Assembly (NCBI GenBank): GCA_965247525.1
Contig: OZ252015.1
Coordinates: forward strand, 1,240,001-1,304,000
From: JAZKID01 sp965247525
Lineage (GTDB): Bacteria; Pseudomonadota; Alphaproteobacteria; Rhizobiales; UBA4765
Direction: 5' to 3'
DNA length: 64,000 nucleotides
Shown piece after piece: positions 23,689-32,549 of the stretch (its first letter is position 1; every line of letters starts with the position of its first letter). The notes beneath the pieces are model-generated. The model made no database searches, was not told where the DNA came from, and saw only the letters and a list, made by a program, of their open reading frames with translations. Both the position numbers and the translations under genes were made by a program.

Positions 23689-25590
23689 TTACGCGCTCTT
23701 TTTGTCGTCGTCGACCTCTTCAAATTGCGCATCGACAACATTGTCGTCATGCGACGACGATGCCCCATTTTCAGATCCAGCATCCGCTTGCGATTTGTAC
23801 ATCGCCTCACCAAGCTTCATCGAAGACTGCGCCAAAGCGTTGGTTTTTTCTTTCAGCATTTCGACATTGTCAGTGTCTTTAACCGCTTTCAAATCAGCCA
23901 GCGCACTCTGGATCGAGGCGCGTGTGTCTTCATCAACCACATCACCATGCTCTTCCAGCGATTTTTCAGTTGAGTTGATCAGTGCTTCGGCCTGGTTGCG
24001 GGTTTCGACAAGCTCACGACGTTTTTTGTCATCAGCGGCATGAAGTTCAGCATCCTTGACCATTTTTTCGATGTCAGCATCAGACAGGCCACCCGAGGCC
24101 TGAATACGGATCTGCTGTTCCTTGCCTGTGCCTTTGTCCTTCGCGCTGACATTGACAATGCCGTTGGCATCGATGTCGAAAGCCACTTCAATCTGCGGCA
24201 CGCCGCGCGGTGCAGGCGGAATGCCGACAAGATCGAACTGGCCAAGGCTCTTGTTGTCCTGCGCCATTTCGCGCTCGCCTTGAAACACGCGGATTGTCAC
24301 GGCAGACTGGCTGTCTTCGGCCGTTGAGAACACCTGCGCTTTTTTGGTCGGGATGGTGGTGTTGCGCTCAATCAGACGTGTGAAAACACCGCCAAGCGTT
24401 TCGATACCAAGCGACAAGGGTGTAACGTCGAGAAGAAGAACGTCTTTGACATCTCCCTGCAACACGCCTGCCTGAATGGCCGCGCCAATGGCAACGACCT
24501 CATCGGGGTTTACACCCTTATGCGGTTCTTTGCCGAAGAAGTTTTTAACGACTTCCTGAATTTTTGGCATGCGTGTCATGCCGCCAACCAAAACAACTTC
24601 GTCAATGTCTTTGGCGCTAAGACCGGCATCTTTCAACGCCGCTTGGCATGGGCCAATTGTTTTTTGAACAAAATCATCAACCAGCTGCTCGAACTTGGCG
24701 CGTGTAAGTTTCAGCGCCATATGCTTTGGCCCTGACGCATCAGCCGTGATGTAGGGAAGGTTGATTTCCGTCTGCGTTGCTGACGACAATTCAATCTTGG
24801 CTTTTTCAGCCGCCTCTTTCAGGCGCTGCAGAGCAAGCTTGTCTTTTTTCAGATCAATGCCCTGTTCTTTTTTGAACTCGTCGGCAAGGAATTCGACAAG
24901 ACGCATGTCGAAGTCTTCACCACCAAGGAAGGTATCGCCATTGGTGGATTTGACTTCGAAAACGCCGTCGCCGATCTCTAAAATCGAGACGTCGAATGTG
25001 CCGCCGCCAAGATCGTAAACAGCGATCACGCCATTTTTCTTCTTGTCGAGGCCATAGGCCAAAGCAGCTGCTGTCGGTTCATTGATAATACGCAGCACTT
25101 CAAGACCAGCAATTTTGCCGGCATCTTTGGTGGCTTGGCGCTGGGCATCGTTGAAATAGGCGGGAACCGTGATAACGGCCTGCTCAATTTTCGTGCCTGT
25201 AAACGCTTCGGCTGTTTCTTTCATCTTTTGCAAGGTGAAGGCCGAAATTTGTGACGGCGAGAACTCTTCCTTGCGGCTTTTCACCCACGCATCGCCATTT
25301 TTGCCTTTGACGATCTGGTAGGGGACAAGGCCCATATCTTTTTTCGTGATCGGATCATCGAAAGGGCGTCCGATCAGGCGCTTGATCGCAAAAAACGTGT
25401 TTTCGGGATTTGTAACGGCCTGACGCTTGGCAGGCTGGCCAACAAGGCGCTCGCCATCATCGCTAAAAGCCACGATTGACGGGGTGGTGCGTGCCCCTTC
25501 AGCGTTTTCAATCACTTTCGCCGTTCCGCCATCCATGACGGCCACACAGGAATTGGTCGTTCCGAGATCGATACCGATTACTTTAGCCAT
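23689..25590 (-). CDS. dnaK: Chaperone DnaK (Hsp70)
   Basis: ATP-dependent Hsp70 chaperone. The 633-residue protein starts KVIGIDLGTTNSCVAVMDG, contains the YDLGGGTFDVSILEIG and VVLVGGMTRMPKIQEVV signatures, and ends in the acidic tail QFEEVDDDKKSA, close to the EEVKD-type end of bacterial DnaK. A heat-shock-type promoter lies 73-101 bases upstream, and a terminator follows directly. grpE and hrcA are 3-6 kb to the right rather than in the same operon. Confidence 0.98.
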   Translation of the reverse strand: MAKVIGIDLGTTNSCVAVMDGGTAKVIENAEGARTTPSIVAFSDDGERLVGQPAKRQAVTNPENTFFAIKRLIGRPFDDPITKKDMGLVPYQIVKGKNGDAWVKSRKEEFSPSQISAFTLQKMKETAEAFTGTKIEQAVITVPAYFNDAQRQATKDAGKIAGLEVLRIINEPTAAALAYGLDKKKNGVIAVYDLGGGTFDVSILEIGDGVFEVKSTNGDTFLGGEDFDMRLVEFLADEFKKEQGIDLKKDKLALQRLKEAAEKAKIELSSATQTEINLPYITADASGPKHMALKLTRAKFEQLVDDFVQKTIGPCQAALKDAGLSAKDIDEVVLVGGMTRMPKIQEVVKNFFGKEPHKGVNPDEVVAIGAAIQAGVLQGDVKDVLLLDVTPLSLGIETLGGVFTRLIERNTTIPTKKAQVFSTAEDSQSAVTIRVFQGEREMAQDNKSLGQFDLVGIPPAPRGVPQIEVAFDIDANGIVNVSAKDKGTGKEQQIRIQASGGLSDADIEKMVKDAELHAADDKKRRELVETRNQAEALINSTEKSLEEHGDVVDEDTRASIQSALADLKAVKDTDNVEMLKEKTNALAQSSMKLGEAMYKSQADAGSENGASSSHDDNVVDAQFEEVDDDKKSA

Positions 25591-25662
25591 TTTTTGTCCT
25601 TCTTAACTTTTGCGGCTCGGGGAGAGCCCGCGTGTGAACTGCTTAAAAGCCCGTTGAGACCG

Positions 25663-25691
25663 ATATAAGAAGGGGTTTTAGGCAGGGCAAG
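25663..25691 (-). promoter_or_regulatory. RpoH (sigma-32)-type promoter for dnaK
   Basis: Minus strand: CTTG, 18 bases, then CTTATAT. This equals the alphaproteobacterial heat-shock pattern CTTG-N17/18-CYTATNT. It lies 73 bases upstream of the dnaK start. No CIRCE element was found in this gap. Confidence 0.75.
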
Positions 25692-25747
25692 AGGACAAGA
25701 GCGAAAAAAGCAAAGCTTCGAGGGTCATTGGCTCTCGACAGCAAAAT

Positions 25748-25775
25748 TTAACGCGTATCGTCAATCGGGCGTTAA
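25748..25775. promoter_or_regulatory. Operator-like inverted repeat
   Basis: TTAACGC and GCGTTAA, perfect 7-bp arms 14 bases apart, in the divergent gap between dnaK and the FAD oxidoreductase, 52 bases before the latter's start. Spacing (21 bases centre to centre) suits a dimeric regulator; no regulator is assigned. Confidence 0.4.
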
Positions 25776-25826
25776 TACACTTCTGGCATCACTAAAGCAC
25801 TGTTTTGGTTGAGGCGGAGTGCGGGT

Positions 25827-27329
25827 ATGAGTGTCGATGCGGATGTCCTGGTGATTGGTGCGGGTCCTGCTGGCCTGACAACGGCATACTGCCTGACCAA
25901 AGACAATCCTTCTGTTCTCGTGATCGAAAAAGACGAGACCTATGTTGGCGGCATTTCAAGAACGGTCAAGCATGGCAATTACATGTTTGATATTGGCGGC
26001 CACCGTTTCTTTTCAAAATCAAAAGAAGTCGTTGATCTGTGGAATGAAATTCTGCCCGATGATTTTATTTCGCGTCCGCGCCTGTCGCGTATTTTCTATG
26101 ACGGAAAATATTATTCCTATCCGCTGAAAGCGTTTGAAGCGCTGACCAATCTCGGCATTTTCAAAAGCACGCTTTGCGTTGCGTCTTATGGGTACGCCAA
26201 ACTGTTTCCGGTCAAATCGCCCGTGACATTTCACCAGTGGGTGCGCAACCAGTTTGGTGAAAAACTGTTCAACATTTTTTTCAAAACCTATACCGAAAAG
26301 GTTTGGGGCATGTCATGCGATGAGATTTCCGCCGACTGGGCCGCGCAGCGCATCAAAGGCCTGGATCTGTCAACGGCGATCATCAATGCGTTGATGAACT
26401 CGTTCAAGATCAAGCGCAAAGCCAAAAACGGACAGGTCGTGAAAACGCTGATCGACAGTTTTCAGTATCCGCGCCTTGGCCCCGGCATGATGTGGGAAGA
26501 GGCGGCGCGCAAAATTAAAAAACAGGGCGGCCGTATCATGATGGGCCGCGAATTTGTCGCGATGACATTCGACACCGCAACAAAAATATGGACGGTCGAG
26601 ACACAAAAAAGCGATGGTACGCGCGAGCAGTTTACCGCACGCCATGTTGTGTCATCGGCACCAATGCAGGAACTGGTTGCAAAAATGAACCCGCGCCCGA
26701 TCTCGCAGCTTCATGCACGCGACCTGCGCTATCGCGATTTTCTCACCGTTGCATTGATGGTCAAGCAGCCTGATCTGTTTCCAGACAACTGGATTTATAT
26801 TCACGACCCCACAGTGCAGGTTGGCCGTGTGCAAAACTTCAATTCATGGTCGCCCGAAATGGTGCCGGCCAACATGACATGTCTCGGCCTTGAATATTTT
26901 TGCTTCGAGGGCGACGGGTTATGGACAATGCCCGACGACAAACTGGCTGAGCTTGCAATCAAGGAAGCCGTGCAGATCGGTCTTATCAAAGCGGATGAGG
27001 TTGCCGAAGCCTGTGTCGTGCGCCAGCCCAAAGCCTATCCTGTCTATGACGACAATTACCGCGCCAATGTTGAAGCAATCCGCCTTGATCTGGAGGGCAG
27101 TTTTGAAACGCTGCATCTTGTTGGCCGCAATGGCATGCACAAATACAACAACCAGGACCATGCGATGATGACGGGCATGCTGACGGCAAAAAACATTCTT
27201 GCCGGCGTGCGTCGCTACGATATCTGGAATGTCAACGAAGACGCCGAATACCATGAAAGCGGTATGTCAGGCGTGGAAGAAGCGCTGTCCTCAGTGCGGC
27301 AGGTGCCGGAAAAAGTCAGCGCTGCTTAA
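25827..27329 (+). CDS. FAD/NAD(P)-dependent oxidoreductase, UDP-galactopyranose mutase-like
   Basis: A 500-residue flavoprotein. The N-terminal dinucleotide fold reads ADVLVIGAGPAGLTTAYCL, followed by VIEKDETYVGGISRTV and FDIGGHRFFSKSKEV, the pattern seen in UDP-galactopyranose mutases and related amine-oxidase-fold proteins. The C-terminal FAD motif is LHLVGRNGMHKYNNQDHAM. I chose the ATG at 25827 because GGAG lies seven bases upstream. True mutase activity cannot be concluded; many relatives of this length sit with cell-surface polysaccharide genes, but there are none next to it here. An operator-like inverted repeat precedes it. Confidence 0.8.
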   Translation: MSVDADVLVIGAGPAGLTTAYCLTKDNPSVLVIEKDETYVGGISRTVKHGNYMFDIGGHRFFSKSKEVVDLWNEILPDDFISRPRLSRIFYDGKYYSYPLKAFEALTNLGIFKSTLCVASYGYAKLFPVKSPVTFHQWVRNQFGEKLFNIFFKTYTEKVWGMSCDEISADWAAQRIKGLDLSTAIINALMNSFKIKRKAKNGQVVKTLIDSFQYPRLGPGMMWEEAARKIKKQGGRIMMGREFVAMTFDTATKIWTVETQKSDGTREQFTARHVVSSAPMQELVAKMNPRPISQLHARDLRYRDFLTVALMVKQPDLFPDNWIYIHDPTVQVGRVQNFNSWSPEMVPANMTCLGLEYFCFEGDGLWTMPDDKLAELAIKEAVQIGLIKADEVAEACVVRQPKAYPVYDDNYRANVEAIRLDLEGSFETLHLVGRNGMHKYNNQDHAMMTGMLTAKNILAGVRRYDIWNVNEDAEYHESGMSGVEEALSSVRQVPEKVSAA

Positions 27330-27359
27330 AAAATAAAAAGGGCAGAACGGCGACTGCCC
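27330..27359 (-). terminator. Intrinsic terminator for the small membrane protein gene
   Basis: Minus strand: stem GGGCAG / CTGCCC with an 8-base loop, followed directly by a T-rich run (TTTTTATTTTTT) that reaches back to the stop codon of the FAD oxidoreductase. It starts five bases past the stop codon at 27364. Confidence 0.7.
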
Positions 27360-27363
27360 GTCG

Positions 27364-27885
27364 TCAGGACTTTTTATTTAAAAGTCCTGCGCTCCATGCA
27401 CCAACCAGAATTGCGGCGCCAGCCGTCAATATGATAAGACCCGCGAGCTTGTAGCTTTCCGACAATTTCAAAACTCTTTTGGCAAACGGAAGATCGTCGA
27501 CGGCAATATCTTTAAAGCATTTTGCCAAACGGTATGTCCCATTTGTAACCGGCTCGCCGCCAATCCGTTGGAAGTGTGACGCGTTCACTTGTTTCGATAT
27601 GACGCTGGCTTCTAGGGCTATTCGTCTTTCGAGAGGAACACCAAAAATCTCTCCTGGATTTTTGCGTGCCCGTTCACGCAGCTCACGACCTATTTTGGGC
27701 GAATAACCGATATATTCACCGCCAGAATTGAGCAGGCCATTGTAAAGCGTTTGAATTTTTTGATTGCGTGAGCGATCAATTAAATGGCCCGCAAAAGCAC
27801 TTGCAGTTCCAATGGTCAGTAAGCCTGCGCTTGTTTTGCCTGGATTGTTGATCAGCAATGTTTTTGCAAAAGATATATCGGTCAT
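27364..27885 (-). CDS. Hypothetical protein with two membrane segments
   Basis: A 173-residue protein starting at the ATG at 27885; AAAAGG six bases upstream supports this start over an ATG-like start 12 codons earlier. Two hydrophobic segments are seen, GLLTIGTASAFAGHLI near residues 22-37 and LAGLIILTAGAAILVGAWSAGLL at the C-terminus, with a soluble basic middle containing GGEYIGYSPKIGRELRERARKNPGE. I do not recognise the family. Base composition is a little richer in A+T than the neighbours and it is flanked by hairpins, so a recently acquired gene is possible but not shown. Confidence 0.6.
   Translation of the reverse strand: MTDISFAKTLLINNPGKTSAGLLTIGTASAFAGHLIDRSRNQKIQTLYNGLLNSGGEYIGYSPKIGRELRERARKNPGEIFGVPLERRIALEASVISKQVNASHFQRIGGEPVTNGTYRLAKCFKDIAVDDLPFAKRVLKLSESYKLAGLIILTAGAAILVGAWSAGLLNKKS
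27366..27388. other. Hairpin at the 3' end of the hypothetical gene
   Basis: Perfect arms AGGACTTTT / AAAAGTCCT with a 5-base loop, overlapping the last codons and stop of the minus-strand gene. On the plus strand it lies 37 bases past the oxidoreductase stop and may help end that transcript, although no T-run follows. Confidence 0.5.
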
Positions 27886-28044
27886 GAAAAGCCTTTTAAA
27901 ATTGAAGTCATAAAATAACAAAATGAAACATAAAGGATAACTCTATTTTGTAAAGCGCCAAAAAATGGGCCACTCCGCCCCTGAATTTTAAGCCGAACCA
28001 GAAAAGCGTCAGGACAGCTTGTACCTTGTTATCTGAGGCAAAAC

Positions 28045-28671
28045 CTACGGCTCGCGCCGTTTATAAGCCGGGAACGACCAGCCAAACTGGATGGCGGCAA
28101 GGCGGATCAGCAATGCGCAGAAAAAGCCCGCAAGCGCGGCGATATCTCGCGTTTGCGGCAGATATGCCAGCACCACAAAAAGCGTGACGCCTGCAAATGC
28201 GGCCGTAACATAAATTTCTTTTCGCAAAATCAGCGGCACTTCACCGCTTAAAATATCACGGATAATCCCGCCAAAGGTTGCCGTCACCACGCCCATGATG
28301 ATTGCAACCAAGGGGCTTGCGCCAACAAGCAGCGCTTTCTTGGCGCCGCTCACGGCAAAGCCAGCAAGGCCTATCGCATCAAAGCGAAGAAGAAGTTTAA
28401 AACGTCTGGCATGAAACCAGTGCGCGATAAAAAAAGTAAGCGCCGAGGCCAGCATGCACACTTCGACATAGACAGGATCATCAATCCAGAAAATCGGTTT
28501 GATGCCAAGCATCACATCGCGCAATGTGCCGCCACCGATTCCTGTAACAGTGCCGAGCAAAATAAAGCCGAAAATGTCCATTTCTTTTTCGGCCGCAACC
28601 AGCGCGCCTGTCAGCGCTAAAATTGCGATGACAATATAATCAAGCAGATGTGCCTCGGCAAAAATGTTCAT
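28045..28671 (-). CDS. TRIC-family (UPF0126) membrane channel protein
   Basis: A 208-residue polytopic membrane protein made of two homologous halves. Each half carries the family glycine/arginine-aspartate signature: GIGGGTLRDVMLG near residue 45 and TFGGIIRDILSGEVP near residue 132. About seven hydrophobic segments are visible. The family includes bacterial homologues of trimeric intracellular cation channels, which conduct K+; function here is inferred from the family. It follows grpE on the same strand by 20 bases, so co-transcription is likely. Confidence 0.88.
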   Translation of the reverse strand: MNIFAEAHLLDYIVIAILALTGALVAAEKEMDIFGFILLGTVTGIGGGTLRDVMLGIKPIFWIDDPVYVEVCMLASALTFFIAHWFHARRFKLLLRFDAIGLAGFAVSGAKKALLVGASPLVAIIMGVVTATFGGIIRDILSGEVPLILRKEIYVTAAFAGVTLFVVLAYLPQTRDIAALAGFFCALLIRLAAIQFGWSFPAYKRREP

Positions 28672-28691
28672 TTACGAGGCCGGTATGCCAC

Positions 28692-29372
28692 TTAGGCTGT
28701 GCCGCTTTTGGCAGCCTTGGCAATGCCGACAAGAGCAGGGCGAAGCACGCGCTCGCCAAGCATGTAACCCGTCTGCATCATCTGCACGACAGTGCCGGGT
28801 GTGGCATCGCTTTCCATTTCAAACATGGCCTGATGCTGGTGCGGATCGAATTTTTCGCCCATCGCATTGATCTGTTTGACGCCATAGCGCTCCAGAACCT
28901 GAAGAAGCGCGCGCTCTGTAATTTCAACGCCTTCAAGAATGGGCGCAGCGGTGGTATCTGTTTTGGCTTCCGGCGGCGCAGTATCAAGCGCGCGGCGCAG
29001 GCTGTCGGCAATCCCGACGATGTCATTGGCAAATTTGCTGATGGCATAAACGGAAGCGTCTTTCACTTCGCGTTCGGCGCGCCGGCGCTGGTTTTCAACA
29101 TCGGCCATCGCCCGCAAATATTTGTCTTTGGTTTCCGCAAGCTCAAAGCTGACTTTTTCAAGCTCTTCATTGCTGTCATTCACCTGCGACAGGTTGGGAT
29201 CATCAGACGACACTTTACGAATGCTGGGATGAATCTTGCGCAGCATTGGCGACACGTTGAGAAGGGAGGCATCGATGTACGGTTTTGAGGCCGCGGCAGG
29301 CTGCGGTTGCTCAGCCTTCAGGCGGTCATCCTCGGAAAAACCGTTGTGCGACTCTTTGTCATTTTCAGTCAT
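28692..29372 (-). CDS. grpE: Nucleotide exchange factor GrpE
   Basis: Releases ADP from DnaK. The 226-residue protein has an acidic N-terminal extension, a long coiled-coil region (NEELEKVSFELAETKDKYLRAMADVENQRRRAEREV) and the C-terminal head with GVEITERALLQVLERYGVKQIN, GEKFDPHQHQAMFE and VVQMMQTGYMLGERVLRPALV. The ATG at 29372 has AAGGG seven bases upstream and is preferred over an upstream TTG. The N-terminal extension (about 65 residues before the coiled coil) is rather long. No clear heat-shock promoter was found in its gap. Confidence 0.96.
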   Translation of the reverse strand: MTENDKESHNGFSEDDRLKAEQPQPAAASKPYIDASLLNVSPMLRKIHPSIRKVSSDDPNLSQVNDSNEELEKVSFELAETKDKYLRAMADVENQRRRAEREVKDASVYAISKFANDIVGIADSLRRALDTAPPEAKTDTTAAPILEGVEITERALLQVLERYGVKQINAMGEKFDPHQHQAMFEMESDATPGTVVQMMQTGYMLGERVLRPALVGIAKAAKSGTA

Positions 29373-29567
29373 GGACACGCCCTTAAAAATCAAATCAGTT
29401 CAGCAAGCCTTTGATATCGCGATCCGTTTTGAAAAAATCAAGTCTTTGCCAGTATCAAAGCGAAAATCCGGGTCTTTGACGGCATCCCTATCACGCAAAA
29501 GCCTTTTTACACTTTTTATAGGGTTTTAGCAGAAAGTTCTTCCAGGTTCTCAACTTCGAGTGTTGGA

Positions 29568-30650
29568 ATGGCTTTACGAAAACTTGCAAAAAACCTCGCA
29601 ATTGCCGTTTTGCGCGATTCACCCATTCATCTCATCATTTTAAGCTATTGCCTGCTTGGCTCGGCTTTGGTGGCCATGAGCGGGCATTTTAGCGTGCGCC
29701 CCTATCTCATTGTTCTCGACCAGCGAATGGTTCTGTATTTTGCCATTCTGCCAATGGTAACATTGGTTTATCTTGCAGGGCACAGCATCTGCATGTCACC
29801 AAAAGCGCCGTTGACGCATTTAATTGCGCGCTGTCACAGCCTCAATGCCGCACGCTTTCTGGCCGGTATGCTGCTTCTTACCGTGTTCCCGATTTTTCAG
29901 GGCACATTTACGCTGGTGAAAGCCACTTTGCCGCGCCTGCATCATTTCACTTATGATGCCGCGCTCGCCAATCTCGACAGAGCCCTGCATTTTGGCGTTG
30001 ACCCGTGGCGCATCACACATACCCTGCTGCCATGGCCGCAACTGCGCGGGCTCGTTGAGTTGACCTATATCGGCATATGGGTCTTTTATGTGTTTGGAAC
30101 GGTTTTTTATGTCTGTGTGTCGCCGCACGCCAATTCATTGCGGCGGCGCTATCTCATCACTTATATTTTTGTCTGGATTTTGATCGGCAATTTTGCCGCT
30201 GCTCTGGCGATGAGTGCAGGTCCGTGTTTTTACGGATATGTGACAGGCGACACAGCACGGTTTGCAGATCTGTTCGCGTTCATTCACGCGCGCCCGCATT
30301 CCGCCATTACAATTTCACAAGATTATTTATGGGCAGTCTATGTGAAAGATGTGATGGAGTTTGGCACGGGCATCTCGGCCTTTCCGAGCCTTCATGTGGC
30401 AACGGTGACGCTTAACGCGTTGTTCGCCCGCGAGGTGAGTAAAAAGCTTGGCCTGGCGGCGTGGGTCTATGTCGGCATTATTTTTTTTATTTCGGTCTAT
30501 ACAGGCTGGCATTATGCCGTCGACGGTTACGCGGCCGTATGTTTGACAAGTCTGATTTATTTTGCGGGCAGGGCTTTGTCACGGGCGCGGTTTGGCAAAC
30601 GCCGCGCGCATGCAGCGTTTCAACACGCTATTTTGCAAGAAGCGTGCTGA
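29568..30650 (+). CDS. PAP2-superfamily membrane phosphatase/lipid enzyme
   Basis: A 360-residue membrane protein with several helices and the PAP2 (type 2 phosphatidic acid phosphatase) motifs GISAFPSLHVATV near residue 266 and YTGWHYAVDGYAAV near residue 313, which provide the catalytic histidines. The first PAP2 motif (K-x6-RP) is not evident, and the pattern resembles the inositolphosphotransferase-like subgroup. Likely acts on lipid phosphates in the periplasmic face of the inner membrane; the substrate is unknown. It lies divergent from grpE and its 3' end overlaps hrcA by 23 bases. Confidence 0.82.
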   Translation: MALRKLAKNLAIAVLRDSPIHLIILSYCLLGSALVAMSGHFSVRPYLIVLDQRMVLYFAILPMVTLVYLAGHSICMSPKAPLTHLIARCHSLNAARFLAGMLLLTVFPIFQGTFTLVKATLPRLHHFTYDAALANLDRALHFGVDPWRITHTLLPWPQLRGLVELTYIGIWVFYVFGTVFYVCVSPHANSLRRRYLITYIFVWILIGNFAAALAMSAGPCFYGYVTGDTARFADLFAFIHARPHSAITISQDYLWAVYVKDVMEFGTGISAFPSLHVATVTLNALFAREVSKKLGLAAWVYVGIIFFISVYTGWHYAVDGYAAVCLTSLIYFAGRALSRARFGKRRAHAAFQHAILQEAC

Positions 30651-31695
30651 CAAGTTTTGCCGTGTAATCAACCATAGGCACAACCCGCGCATAGTTGAGC
30701 CGTGTTGGGCCGATAATGCCCAAAACGCCAATGATCGTCTGGTTGGCGTCACGAAACGGCGCCGCAATGACCGATGAGCCTGACAGTGAAAACAGCTTGT
30801 TTTCAGAGCCGATGAAAATGCGCACGCCTTCGGCATTTTCGGCAGCGCCAAGAAGTTCGATAATGTCTTTTTCTTTTTCAAGGTCCTCAAAAAGCAAACG
30901 CACGCGTTCGATGTCTTCCGTCGCGGCAACATCCTGCAGCAGGTTGGCGCGGCCATGGACAATCAACAGTTTCGATTTTCCATCGGGCGTATCCGACAAG
31001 GAAGCAAAACCTTTGTCGACAAGACTTGCGGTCAATCTGTCGAGCGCCATGCGCTGGTCAGCAAGGCGCGCTTTCAGGGCCGATGTGGCCTGACCAAGTG
31101 TTTTTCCGGCAACAAAAGAATTCAGGAAATTACCGGCCTCGGTCAAAGCCGAAGGAGGGGTTCCAAGGGGCAGGGCAATGACGCGGTTTTCAACCGTCCC
31201 ATCTTCGAGCACCAGTACGACAAGCGCGCGCGACGCATCGAGGCTGACAAATTCGATGTGTTTCAATGTGGCATTGTGTTTGGCTGCAAGAACAATACCA
31301 GCGCCGCGCGTTAGACCCGATAACAGCGACGAGGCCTCGTTCAGGATGCCGTCATAATTTTTTTTGGCCTGTGTGGCGGCAAGCTCGGCATCGATATGCG
31401 CACGCTCGCTGGTGCTGACATCGCCGATCTCTAAAATCGCGTCGACAAAAAGGCGCAAGCCCGCCTGTGTCGGCATACGCCCTGCCGACGTGTGCGGTGA
31501 ATAAATCAGGCCTGCGTCTTCAAGGTCGGCCATTACGCTTCGGATCGACGCAGGTGACAGGCTGAGATTGGCCGCAAGCGCAAGGTTGCGCGAGCCGACA
31601 GGCTCGCCATTGCCAAGATAAGATTCAACAAGCCTCGAAAAAATCTCGCGCGAGCGGTCGGTGAGCTGGGAGAGTGTGGCGGCGGCATCAGTCAT
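30628..31695 (-). CDS. hrcA: Heat-inducible transcription repressor HrcA
   Basis: Repressor that binds CIRCE operators and controls groESL (and sometimes dnaK) in many bacteria. The 355-residue protein has the N-terminal winged helix (DRSREIFSRLVESYLGNGEPVGSRNLA, SPASIRSVMADLEDAGLIYSPHTSAGRMPTQAGLR, residues about 12-75) and a C-terminal domain with IGPTRLNYARVVPMVDYTAKLVSTLL, both typical. No CIRCE element was found anywhere in this window; the target is expected elsewhere. The ATG at 31695 is chosen; a frame 17 codons longer has no family sequence. Confidence 0.95.
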   Translation of the reverse strand: MTDAAATLSQLTDRSREIFSRLVESYLGNGEPVGSRNLALAANLSLSPASIRSVMADLEDAGLIYSPHTSAGRMPTQAGLRLFVDAILEIGDVSTSERAHIDAELAATQAKKNYDGILNEASSLLSGLTRGAGIVLAAKHNATLKHIEFVSLDASRALVVLVLEDGTVENRVIALPLGTPPSALTEAGNFLNSFVAGKTLGQATSALKARLADQRMALDRLTASLVDKGFASLSDTPDGKSKLLIVHGRANLLQDVAATEDIERVRLLFEDLEKEKDIIELLGAAENAEGVRIFIGSENKLFSLSGSSVIAAPFRDANQTIIGVLGIIGPTRLNYARVVPMVDYTAKLVSTLLAK

Positions 31696-31830
31696 GGTGA
31701 AGGGCAATATAAACGCCGGACGCAGGAATACCAGCACCATCCGCAATCGTTAAAATTTTAGCGAATTGTTGTTTTGACGTCGATGGCCTTGGCGCGCTAC
31801 ACCCCACATTCAATCTTCGGAGAAAACTCG

Positions 31831-32547
31831 ATGCGTCCTTCCAACCGTGCGGCCAACCAATTGCGTGCCGTCTCGCTCACACCCAATGTCGTCAAACATG
31901 CGGAAGGCTCCTGCCTTGCAAAGTTTGGCGATACGCATGTGCTTGTCACGGCCTCTTTGGAAGAGCGGGTTCCACAATGGCTGAAGGGCAAGGGTCAGGG
32001 TTGGGTGTCCGCAGAATACGGCATGCTGCCGCGCTCGACGCATGAGCGCATGCGCCGTGAAGCGGCCCAAGGCAAGCAGGGCGGGCGCACATTGGAAATC
32101 CAGCGGCTGATCGGTCGTGCCCTGCGCACTGTTGTCAATCTGCAGGTGCTTGGCGAAAAGCAGATCATGATCGACTGCGATGTCATTCAGGCCGATGGGG
32201 GAACGCGCACAGCCGCCATTACAGGCGCCTATGTGGCGCTGCATCAATGCTGCACATGGATGCTCAATCGCAAAATGCTCGCCGCCATGCCGTTGAAAGA
32301 TCAGGTCAGTGCAATTTCCTGCGGCATTGTCAATGGCCAGCCAGTTCTTGATCTGGATTATGAAGAAGATTCGTCCGCTGAAACAGACGCCAATTTCGTT
32401 CTTACCGGCACGGGCGGGTTGATTGAAATTCAGGCGACGGCGGAGAAAAAGCCGTTCTCTGAAGATGAGTTCAACGCATTGCTGACGCTCGCGCGTGCGG
32501 GATGCGCCGAACTTGTCAGCGCCCAGAAAGCAGCGCTTGCAGGCTGA
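31831..32547 (+). CDS. rph: Ribonuclease PH
   Basis: Phosphorolytic 3'-5' exoribonuclease that trims tRNA precursors. The 238-residue protein starts MRPSNRAANQLRAVSLTPN and has GSCLAKFGDTHVLVTASLEE, GWVSAEYGMLPRSTHERMRREAAQGKQGGRTLEIQRLIGRALR (described by its ends, about residues 65-107) and the phosphate-binding CDVIQADGGTRTAAITGAYVAL. The GGAG eight bases upstream supports the ATG at 31831. rdgB starts two bases after the stop. hrcA lies divergent upstream. Confidence 0.96.
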   Translation: MRPSNRAANQLRAVSLTPNVVKHAEGSCLAKFGDTHVLVTASLEERVPQWLKGKGQGWVSAEYGMLPRSTHERMRREAAQGKQGGRTLEIQRLIGRALRTVVNLQVLGEKQIMIDCDVIQADGGTRTAAITGAYVALHQCCTWMLNRKMLAAMPLKDQVSAISCGIVNGQPVLDLDYEEDSSAETDANFVLTGTGGLIEIQATAEKKPFSEDEFNALLTLARAGCAELVSAQKAALAG

Positions 32548-32549
32548 AC

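Noticed and set aside
29373..29567. Heat-shock promoter before grpE
   Set aside because: A CTTG is present, but the downstream element (CGATAT) departs from CYTATNT at two positions and the spacing is off.
31696..31830. CIRCE operator for HrcA near hrcA, grpE or dnaK
   Set aside because: TTAGCACTC-N9-GAGTGCTAA is absent from all three gaps; only the sigma-32-type promoter before dnaK was supported.
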